Assembly: GCA_036503065.1 (NCBI GenBank)
Contig: DASXXM010000705.1
Coordinates: forward strand, 1 to 6,370
DNA: 6,370 bases
Reading direction: 5' to 3'
Origin: DATEPR01 sp036503065
Lineage (GTDB): Bacteria; Actinomycetota; Actinomycetes; Mycobacteriales; Pseudonocardiaceae
Within the stretch, counting starts at the first letter, position 1, and every line of letters begins with the position of its first letter. The notes below the pieces were generated by a model, which did no database searches, was not told the origin of the DNA, and was given only the letters and a program-made list of their open reading frames with translations. This document shows positions 1 to 4,600 of this stretch, piece by piece. The position numbers were made by a program, and so were the translations under genes.

Positions 1-738
1 CGGTGGTGCCACGGCGACCTGATGCTGCAGATCTGCGCGAACAACCAGGACACCGTCCAGCACGCGCTGCGCGACATCGCCAAGCACACCAGGGGCGCCA
101 TGCAACTGCGCTACCGCATGAACGGCTTCCGTTCGCCGCCGCGGCCCGCCGGCACGCCGCGCAACCTGATGGGCTTCAAGGACGGCATCGTCAACCCGGC
201 CCTGTCCGACGCGGACAAGCTGATCTGGGTCCGGCCCGACGCGGGCGAGCCCGCCTGGGCCACGGGCGGTTCCTACCAGGTGGTCCGGATCATTCGGATG
301 CTGGTGGAGTTCTGGGACCGGGTGTCGTTGAAGGAACAGGAGAACATGTTCGGCCGCAGGCGGGACAGCGGCGCCCCGCAGGACGGGGAGAACGAGTTCG
401 ACACCCCGAACTACGCGGCCGACCCCGCCGGCAACACGATCCTGCTGTCCGCGCACATCCGGGTGGCGAACCCACGCACGCCCAAAACGGACGCCAGCCG
501 GATCTACCGCCGTGGCTACAACTACGACGCCGGTGTCGACCTCAATGGCAACATCGACGTGGGCCTGCTGTTCTGCGCCTACCAACAGGACCTGGAGCGC
601 CAGTTCGAGGCCGTGCAGACCCGCCTGCTCAACGAGCCGCTTGTCGACTACATCCAGCCCTACGGTGGCGGCTACTTCTTCGGCCTCCCCGGCGTCGTCG
701 ACCAACAGGACTGGTTCGGCCGCGGCCTGCTGACCTGA
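1..738 (+). CDS. DyP-type haem peroxidase, C-terminal part (5' end outside window)
   Basis: The reading frame is open from base 1 and ends at TGA 736-738, giving the last 245 residues of a dye-decolorizing peroxidase (EfeB-like). These enzymes use H2O2 to oxidise dyes, phenolics or porphyrins. The family GxxDG motif is present as GFKDG, with the distal catalytic Asp at codon 181-183. The proximal haem-ligand His lies in SAHIRVANP (codon 454-456), and the conserved Arg region is YRRGYNYD (around 508-513). The C-terminal YGGGYFFGLPG block is also typical. The usual GTANP after GxxDG reads GIVNP here, a minor change. EfeB-type members are usually exported by Tat, but the N-terminus is missing, so localisation cannot be judged. 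The protein ends in GRGLLT without an extended tail, so no encapsulin-targeting peptide is evident. It is separated from the peptide locus by hairpins and about 280 bases, so it is probably an independent unit. The family call is very secure. Confidence 0.93.
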   Translation, partial: RWCHGDLMLQICANNQDTVQHALRDIAKHTRGAMQLRYRMNGFRSPPRPAGTPRNLMGFKDGIVNPALSDADKLIWVRPDAGEPAWATGGSYQVVRIIRMLVEFWDRVSLKEQENMFGRRRDSGAPQDGENEFDTPNYAADPAGNTILLSAHIRVANPRTPKTDASRIYRRGYNYDAGVDLNGNIDVGLLFCAYQQDLERQFEAVQTRLLNEPLVDYIQPYGGGYFFGLPGVVDQQDWFGRGLLT

Positions 739-744
739 GCCGAT

Positions 745-781
745 CGTTCCGCTGAGCGGAACGTCCCGGTGCGGAACCGGG
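745..781 (+). terminator. Tandem hairpins after the peroxidase gene
   Basis: Seven bases after the peroxidase stop codon there is a perfect 8-bp stem, CGTTCCGC / GCGGAACG (745-752 and 756-763), with a TGA loop. It is followed at once by a 6-bp stem, CCCGGT / ACCGGG (765-770 and 776-781), with a GCGGA loop. No T-run follows. This fits the U-less or tandem-hairpin terminators common in actinomycetes, but an mRNA-stabilising role is equally possible. Confidence 0.5.
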
Positions 782-860
782 CTAAGGGGACGTGACCGAC
801 ACGACCCAATTCTACGGTTTGCATTTCGGTCGACAACCGCGCCGTGTGCGATCGGTCGCG

Positions 861-876
861 CTGCGTATTACGATGC
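861..876 (+). repeat. 16-bp direct repeat, copy 1 (upstream of precursor)
   Basis: CTGCGTATTACGATGC occurs here and again, identically, inside the precursor gene at 1090-1105, 229 bases downstream. The flanking bases do not extend the match apart from a nearby CGAC. Both copies are less GC-rich than their surroundings. Confidence 0.75.
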
Positions 877-887
877 CGACAACATTT

Positions 888-901
888 ATGACAAACGTCA
901 T
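888..901. repeat. Small inverted repeat ATGAC-AAAC-GTCAT
   Basis: A perfect 5-bp inverted repeat with a 4-base spacer lies in the A/T-rich part of the region upstream of the precursor gene. It could be a regulator half-site pair. It is short enough to be chance, so an operator role is only a suggestion. Confidence 0.3.
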
Positions 902-955
902 GCCTTGGCCCGTGAACATGGATTATTTAGGCTTCAGGCCGTGAGAATTTCATAG

Positions 956-971
956 GGATCCGGTTGGATCC
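956..971 (+). promoter_or_regulatory. GGATCC-GGTT-GGATCC hairpin in the probable precursor 5' leader
   Basis: Two GGATCC palindromes separated by GGTT can fold as a 6-bp stem with a 4-base loop, 36 bases ahead of the precursor ribosome binding site. If transcription starts upstream, this would be a small 5' UTR hairpin that might protect the mRNA. It could also be a DNA-level operator made of two palindromes. The function is not known from sequence. Confidence 0.35.
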
Positions 972-1006
972 TGTGCAATGGGCCATCAGCGGTCCAGTAC
1001 GAACCC

Positions 1007-1011
1007 GGGAG
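1007..1011 (+). promoter_or_regulatory. Ribosome binding site of the precursor gene
   Basis: GGGAG lies 6 bases before ATG 1018. It decides the start: the in-frame ATG at 1084 (Met23) has no purine-rich sequence at a suitable distance. The same CGGGAG string serves the cyclodehydratase gene. Confidence 0.75.
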
Positions 1012-1017
1012 TTTCAC

Positions 1018-1239
1018 ATGCAGGCTGGTCTTCTTCCCAACCCCCCCGTGCCCGCCGCCGGTCCAACAGACCCGGTGTCCGGCATGGACCTGCGTATTAC
1101 GATGCTCGACGGCGGCCTCGGCGCGGTGACCGATCCGTCCGTCGGCCCGTCCGCGATCGCGGACAGGGTCTGCTTCTGCGACTGCACGATCTGCAAGGCC
1201 CCGCCGGTCTTCGAGGCAGCGGCCGACAATCTCGTCTAG
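1018..1239 (+). CDS. Putative thiazol(in)e-peptide (TOMM/LAP) precursor, 73 aa
   Basis: I recognise no named family; the call rests on size, composition and the adjacent cyclodehydratase. The 73-residue product has a Pro-rich N-terminus (residues 7-19), a middle segment MDLRITMLDGGLGA (23-36) and a spacer rich in Asp, Pro and Ser. A Cys cluster follows, C52-F-C54-D-C56-T-I-C59, and then a 14-residue Cys-free tail, KAPPVFEAAADNLV. There is no Cys before residue 52, as expected when modifiable residues are confined to the core. Residues 1 to about 50 would be the leader bound by the enzyme's RRE. C52, C54, C56 and C59 are candidate thiazol(in)es, and T57 a possible methyloxazol(in)e. The start is ATG 1018 (GGGAG, 6-base spacing) and the stop is TAG 1237-1239. 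The leader lacks an obvious FxxxB-type recognition motif. The alternative is a small metal-binding Cys protein (CxCxCxxC), which is less likely given the neighbour. The cleavage site and final product are unknown. Confidence 0.8.
   Translation: MQAGLLPNPPVPAAGPTDPVSGMDLRITMLDGGLGAVTDPSVGPSAIADRVCFCDCTICKAPPVFEAAADNLV
1090..1105 (+). repeat. 16-bp direct repeat, copy 2 (inside precursor leader)
   Basis: This is the second identical copy of CTGCGTATTACGATGC; the first is at 861-876. Here it encodes LRITM (residues 25-29) of the putative leader. In the upstream copy the same peptide, LRITM, is encoded in the 792-944 frame. Confidence 0.75.
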
Positions 1240-1267
1240 TTCGTCCCATTGACTCGAAGTCCAGACT

Positions 1268-1301
1268 GACGGCGGCTGGTGATCCGGCCGCCGTCTTTAT
1301 T
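1268..1301 (+). terminator. Intrinsic terminator / attenuator between precursor and cyclodehydratase genes
   Basis: A perfect 9-bp GC-rich stem (GACGGCGGC 1268-1276 with GCCGCCGTC 1287-1295) can extend inward by one T-G and two G-C pairs to leave a TGAT tetraloop. TTTATT (1296-1301) follows at once. This is a textbook Rho-independent terminator, 28 bases after the precursor stop and 4 bases before the next gene's ribosome binding site. Because both genes are co-directional and the gap is only 76 bases, partial readthrough would give much more precursor than enzyme mRNA. A similar terminator after sagA in the streptolysin S operon is known. Confidence 0.88.
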
Positions 1302-1305
1302 GTTC

Positions 1306-1310
1306 GGGAG
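1306..1310 (+). promoter_or_regulatory. Ribosome binding site of the cyclodehydratase gene
   Basis: GGGAG lies 5 bases before ATG 1316. It favours ATG 1316 over the in-frame GTG 1310, which overlaps the GGGAG itself and so cannot use it. Confidence 0.75.
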
Positions 1311-1315
1311 TGCGC

Positions 1316-3580
1316 ATGACAGACACCGACCGTCCCGGCGCGCGGGTGCCGCGCATCCGCCGGCACCTCGGGGTGTCCGTGGTCCGGGGCGAGGGCGTCT
1401 ACCTGCTCTGCGAGCACGGCAGCGCGGTGCTCACCGACCCGCTGGCCGAACGCCTGCTGCCGTTGCTGGACGGCAAGCACGACCTGGACTCGGTGGCCGC
1501 AGCCCTGGCGCCGGACCTGCCGGCCGACGCCGTGCGTCAGGCGATCGCCCAGTTGGTCCGGTCGGGACAGGTGGTCGAGGTGGCGGCCGACAACCACGGC
1601 GACGAGCGTGCCGCCGGCTACTGGGAGTCGCTCAACCTGCACGGCGACGACGCCGTGGCCGCCGTGGCCGGCGCGGCCGTGCGGCTGACCGTGTTCGGCG
1701 CCGTCGACGACTTCGCCGCCGTCTTGCGTACCGCGGGCCTGCGGGTAACCGATGAGCAGGCCGACGACGTGCTGGACGTGGCGCTCACCGACGACTACCT
1801 GCGCCCCGGCCTGAGTGCCTTCGACGCGGCACAACGCGCCGCGGGCCGGCCGTGGCTGCTGGCCAAACCGGCGGGCGTGATCGGCCTCGTCGGCCCGCTG
1901 TTCGTGCCGGACGGCGCCTGCTACCGCTGCCTCGAGGTCCGGCTGCGCGGGCACCGGCAGGCCGAGGACTACCTGGAGAGCCGACTGCCGGGCACCAGGG
2001 TCGCCCCGCCTGCCGTGGACATCCCGGCGACCCGACTGCTGGCCGCGGGCGCCGTCGCCACCGCCGCCGCGCACTGGCTGGCCGGCCATCGCCACGCCAA
2101 CACCCACGACGTGCTGAGCATCGACACGGCGAGCCTGCGTACCGAATGGCATCCGTTGGCCCGCCGGCCGCAGTGTCCAGGGTGTGGCGACCCGACCCTG
2201 GTCACCGCGAACATGTCCCGGCCGTTCGAGATCACGTCGCGGCCCAAGGTTTTCTCGGCCGACGGCGGCCACCGGTCCCGTTCGCCGGAGGACATGCTGG
2301 CCACCTGGGGCCGCCTGGTGGACCCGATCACCGGCGTGGTGCCCGCGCTGACGTCGATGACCACCGGGCTGTCCCACATCCGAGCCTATTCTTCCGGCTA
2401 CAACCGCGCAGTACGGGTCATGTCGCTGAGCGCGCTGCGTACCGGGCTGCGCACGCAGAGCGCCGGCAAGGGCGTCACCGACGTCCAGGCGCGGGCCAGC
2501 GCGCTGGGCGAGGCGCTGGAGCGCCACAGCGCCGTGCACCACGGCGACGAGCCCAGCATCGTCGCCAGCTTCGTCGATCTCGGCGCGGATGCCGTGCACC
2601 CCAACGCGGTCATGGGCTTCAGCGACCGTCAGTTCGCCGATCGCGTGGCCATCAACGCGCGTGGGATCGCGTACCAGAGCGTGCCCGAACCGCTGGACGA
2701 GCGGGCCGAGTTGGACTGGACCACGATGTGGTCGCTGACCGAGGACCGCGCCAGGTATGTGCCGACATCGTTGCTCTTCTACACCTATCACCTGCCATGG
2801 CCGACCTACGCGCTGGCCGACTCCAACGGCTGCGCCGCGGGCACCAGCCTGGAGGACGCCGCGCTGCAGGGCTTCTACGAACTCATCGAGCGGGACAGCG
2901 TCGCGATCTGGTGGTACAACCGGCTGCGCCGCCCGGCCGTCGACCTCGACTCGCTCGGCGAGCCGTGGATCGACTCGATGCGCGCCGAGTACGGCCGGCT
3001 GCACCGGGACCTGTGGGTGCTGGACCTGACCGCGGACCTGGGCATACCGGCTGTGGTGGCGTTGAGCCGGCGGGTGGACAAGCCGGCCGAGGACATCATC
3101 GTGGGCTTCGGCGCGCACCACGACGCCCGGATCGCCGTGCTGCGGTCCATCAGCGAGCTGAACCAGTTCCTGCCCGCGGTCGCGTTCGCCACCGCCGACG
3201 GCGCCGGCTACCGGTACGCCGATCCGACGCTGAGCGACTGGTGGCGCACCGCGCGGGCGGCCGACCTGCCGTACCTGATGCCGGACCCGGCCCAGCCCGC
3301 GACGAAGGTGTCGGACCTGACACTGCCGACATCGGACGACCTCGCGGTCGATCTGGCGGCGTGCCGGGACTTGTTGCGCGCCAACGGTATGGAGCTGCTG
3401 GCGCTGGACATGACGCGGCCGGACATCGGCCTGCCGGTGGTGAAGGTGCTGGTGCCGGGCCTGCGGCACTTCTGGGGCCGCTACGCGCCCGGCCGGCTCT
3501 ACGACGTGCCGGTGCGGCTGGGTCTGTTGCCCGTGCCGCTGGCCGAGGACCAGCTCAACCCGATCCCGATGTTCGTCTGA
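1316..3580 (+). CDS. Fused TOMM cyclodehydratase: RRE + E1/ThiF-like domain + YcaO, 754 aa
   Basis: The enzyme would install azoline heterocycles in the peptide encoded just upstream, using ATP to activate the backbone amide at Cys (or Ser/Thr). Residues about 12-90 look like a winged-helix RiPP recognition element. Residues about 120-300 form the E1/ThiF-like 'C-protein' part with a zinc tetrad, C202-x-x-C205 and C287-x-x-C290. From about 305 onward lies the YcaO domain. All three ATP/Mg motifs are intact: Sx3ExxER (S395, E399, E402, R403), Qx3E followed by ER (Q518, E522, E525, R526), and Rx3E (R610, E614). The length matches fused C-D enzymes such as PatD/TruD. The C-terminus reads NPIPMFV, so the usual PxPxP tail is only PxPxF. 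ATG 1316 is chosen over GTG 1310 because of GGGAG at 1306-1310. It sits downstream of an intrinsic terminator, so low expression relative to the precursor is expected. The family is very secure; the product is not. Confidence 0.95.
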   Translation: MTDTDRPGARVPRIRRHLGVSVVRGEGVYLLCEHGSAVLTDPLAERLLPLLDGKHDLDSVAAALAPDLPADAVRQAIAQLVRSGQVVEVAADNHGDERAAGYWESLNLHGDDAVAAVAGAAVRLTVFGAVDDFAAVLRTAGLRVTDEQADDVLDVALTDDYLRPGLSAFDAAQRAAGRPWLLAKPAGVIGLVGPLFVPDGACYRCLEVRLRGHRQAEDYLESRLPGTRVAPPAVDIPATRLLAAGAVATAAAHWLAGHRHANTHDVLSIDTASLRTEWHPLARRPQCPGCGDPTLVTANMSRPFEITSRPKVFSADGGHRSRSPEDMLATWGRLVDPITGVVPALTSMTTGLSHIRAYSSGYNRAVRVMSLSALRTGLRTQSAGKGVTDVQARASALGEALERHSAVHHGDEPSIVASFVDLGADAVHPNAVMGFSDRQFADRVAINARGIAYQSVPEPLDERAELDWTTMWSLTEDRARYVPTSLLFYTYHLPWPTYALADSNGCAAGTSLEDAALQGFYELIERDSVAIWWYNRLRRPAVDLDSLGEPWIDSMRAEYGRLHRDLWVLDLTADLGIPAVVALSRRVDKPAEDIIVGFGAHHDARIAVLRSISELNQFLPAVAFATADGAGYRYADPTLSDWWRTARAADLPYLMPDPAQPATKVSDLTLPTSDDLAVDLAACRDLLRANGMELLALDMTRPDIGLPVVKVLVPGLRHFWGRYAPGRLYDVPVRLGLLPVPLAEDQLNPIPMFV

Positions 3581-3725
3581 CCGCGGTCCCGTGGACGCAA
3601 TCGTATTTGCCGTCGGTGCCGGCCGTGCCATTCCGGTGGCCCGCGCCGATACAACTCACGTGCCCCGATTTGCGGTACGCATTGATTTGGCCGTTTTGAC
3701 CGAACACCCGGGCGCGGTCGGTGGT

Positions 3726-3748
3726 CGTTCGAACACCCTACGTTCGAA
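3726..3748 (+). repeat. Paired CGTTCGAA direct repeat (15-bp period)
   Basis: CGTTCGAA occurs at 3726-3733 and 3741-3748. Each contains the palindrome TTCGAA, and the first extends to the 8-bp palindrome GTTCGAAC. Two identical palindromic sites about one and a half helical turns apart could bind a dimeric regulator; this role is inferred. Confidence 0.4.
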
Positions 3749-3761
3749 TTGTGTGGACCGG

Positions 3762-3782
3762 TACCGACAGTGCCGTTACCGA
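3762..3782 (+). repeat. Paired TACCGA direct repeat (15-bp period)
   Basis: TACCGA occurs at 3762-3767 and 3777-3782 with the same 15-base period as the CGTTCGAA pair just upstream. The second copy is part of ACCGATG, which recurs twice more at 3866 and 3884. It may be an operator element, but short repeats like this can arise by chance. Confidence 0.25.
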
Positions 3783-3840
3783 TGCATTTCCGTGATTGTC
3801 CGCCGAAGAATGGCCGAATGGAACAGCGTCGACTGGTTGC

Positions 3841-3852
3841 CACCGTACGGTG
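3841..3852. promoter_or_regulatory. 12-bp perfect palindrome, possible operator
   Basis: CACCGTACGGTG is a perfect palindrome 66 bases ahead of the first response-regulator start. It overlaps the -35 of the tentative promoter TTGCCA-N18-TACTCA. This placement would suit a repressor or autoregulatory operator; binding is not shown. Confidence 0.4.
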
Positions 3853-3863
3853 CTAACTTCTAC

Positions 3864-3899
3864 TCACCGATGGCACGGCAGTCACCGATGGCAGGGCAG
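3864..3899 (+). repeat. Tandem 18-bp direct repeat just upstream of the first regulator gene
   Basis: Two adjacent 18-base units, TCACCGATGGCACGGCAG (3864-3881) and TCACCGATGGCAGGGCAG (3882-3899), match at 17 of 18 positions. They end 8 bases before the AGGAG ribosome binding site. They may be a paired operator, or a small duplication in the 5' leader that affects transcription or translation. Confidence 0.7.
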
Positions 3900-3907
3900 A
3901 CCAGGGC

Positions 3908-3912
3908 AGGAG
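3908..3912 (+). promoter_or_regulatory. Ribosome binding site of the first response regulator
   Basis: AGGAG lies 6 bases before ATG 3919. It decides the start: the frame is open upstream to 3796, but the receiver domain begins right after Met 3919 and no other start has such a site. Confidence 0.75.
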
Positions 3913-3918
3913 CGGGCG

Positions 3919-4548
3919 ATGAGTGAGATCCGCACGGTCCTGGCCGACGGCGCGGTCGCGGTCCGCAACACCATCGCCCAACTGCTCGCCCTCGAGCCGG
4001 ACATCGACGTGCTCGGCGAGTACGGCGACGGCCACCTGACGCTCGGCGCGGTCCGCGAGTTACGGCCGGACGTCGCGGTACTCGCCGTGGACCTGCCCGG
4101 CCTTGACGGCATCGCGGTCGCCGAGGCGATCGCGGACACCGACACCAGGGTGCTGATCCTGTCCAGCATCACCGCGTCCGGCACCTGCCGCACGGCCATG
4201 CGAGCCGGCGCACTCGGCTACGTCGCCAGGACCGCACCGTCGTACCGATTGGTCGCCGCGGTGCGCGCCACCGCCGCCGGGGAGCGGTTCGTGGACCTCG
4301 ACATCGTCGACGAGGACACCGTCGCCGACCTTGCCGGTGACCGGACCGGGCGCGCGACCCCGCTGACCACGCGTGAACGCCGGGTGCTCAGCGCGGCATC
4401 CCGGTGCCGCTCCACCAGGGAGCTCTGCGAGACAGTCGGCCTGCCGCAGGAGATCGTCGGGATGGTGATGTGCACCCTGCTGGCCAAGACCGGCGGACAG
4501 GACAGGTTGGACGCGGCGCGGATCGCGACCGCCCGGGGCTGGATCTGA
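3919..4548 (+). CDS. Atypical NarL/FixJ-family response regulator lacking the phosphoacceptor Asp, 209 aa
   Basis: A receiver domain (about residues 4-125) is followed by a LuxR-type helix-turn-helix region (about 147-209) ending in AARIATARGWI, as in DesR-like regulators. The normal length indicates that the gene is not truncated. Aligned with the second regulator in this window, VAVLDIDMPG becomes VAVLAVDLPG, so the phosphoacceptor Asp is Ala56. The acidic pair ED is D10-G11, the conserved Thr is Ser82, and the conserved Lys is Arg104. Classical phosphorylation is therefore unlikely. The putative recognition-helix segment (around 176-190) reads PQEIVGMVMCTLLAK and lacks the basic and polar residues normally seen there, so DNA binding may also be altered. 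Four Cys (90, 163, 170, 185) are more than usual. The kinase gene follows after 52 bases, so the genes are probably co-transcribed. Possible roles are ligand-controlled regulation, constitutive DNA binding, or a partner that titrates the kinase or the other regulator. Confidence 0.88.
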   Translation: MSEIRTVLADGAVAVRNTIAQLLALEPDIDVLGEYGDGHLTLGAVRELRPDVAVLAVDLPGLDGIAVAEAIADTDTRVLILSSITASGTCRTAMRAGALGYVARTAPSYRLVAAVRATAAGERFVDLDIVDEDTVADLAGDRTGRATPLTTRERRVLSAASRCRSTRELCETVGLPQEIVGMVMCTLLAKTGGQDRLDAARIATARGWI

Positions 4549-4600
4549 CCCGGTTGGTGCGGATCGGTCCGCGGGCGGCTGGAGCGGGAAGTGAGGTCAG

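Larger units (their letters stand above)
782..1006 (+). promoter_or_regulatory. Gene-free upstream region of the peptide locus, probable promoter region
   Basis: About 225 bases separate the peroxidase hairpins from the precursor ribosome binding site. The part from about 865 to 955 is clearly richer in A/T than the flanking genes, as expected for a promoter. Candidate -10-like stretches are TATTTA at 924-929 and CATAGG at 951-956, but neither has a convincing -35 at normal spacing, so I name no promoter. The region holds a 5-bp inverted repeat (888-901), a GGATCC hairpin (956-971) and a 16-bp repeat shared with the precursor gene (861-876). A GTG-started 50-codon frame (792-944) exists but lacks a properly spaced Shine-Dalgarno, so I do not call it a gene. 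Confidence 0.5.
3581..3918 (+). promoter_or_regulatory. Gene-free, repeat-rich region upstream of the two-component genes
   Basis: These 338 bases are less GC-rich than the genes and hold no convincing coding sequence. A GTG-started frame 3591-3926 is open but has no ribosome binding site and resembles no family. No T-run terminator follows the cyclodehydratase; the stop overlaps only a short GACCGCGGTC palindrome (3579-3588). The region carries paired CGTTCGAA and TACCGA repeats, a 12-bp palindrome and an 18-bp tandem repeat, listed separately. A possible promoter is TTGCCA (3837-3842), 18 bases, TACTCA (3861-3866); its -35 overlaps the palindrome. The density of short repeats suggests an operator region. 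Confidence 0.5.

Noticed and set aside
792..944. 50-codon GTG-started frame between the peroxidase and precursor genes
   Set aside because: The AAGGGG string is only 2 bases from the GTG, and composition is unlike the genes. It is kept only as part of the 16-bp repeat observation.
964..1017. N-terminal extension of the precursor to the TTG at 964
   Set aside because: No ribosome binding site lies at that position and the GGATCC hairpin overlaps it; ATG 1018 has GGGAG at ideal spacing.
1171..1194. Reading the Cys cluster as a thiopeptide or lanthipeptide core
   Set aside because: The core has almost no Ser/Thr for dehydration (one Thr), and no lantibiotic dehydratase or pyridine synthase is in the window.
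1097..3631. Very long open frame on the minus strand (844 codons) opposite the cyclodehydratase
   Set aside because: It is antisense to a gene with unmistakable YcaO motifs. Its translation is low-complexity Arg/Gly/Val/His-rich, as expected from high-GC shadow frames, with no recognisable domain.
1852..3699. 615-codon plus-strand frame within the cyclodehydratase gene
   Set aside because: It is Arg/Ala/Gly-rich shadow sequence in another frame, with no domain and no separate ribosome binding site.
3591..3926. 111-codon GTG-started frame in the intergenic region
   Set aside because: It has no ribosome binding site or recognised domain, it covers the repeats and probable promoter, and it overlaps the clear start of the first regulator.
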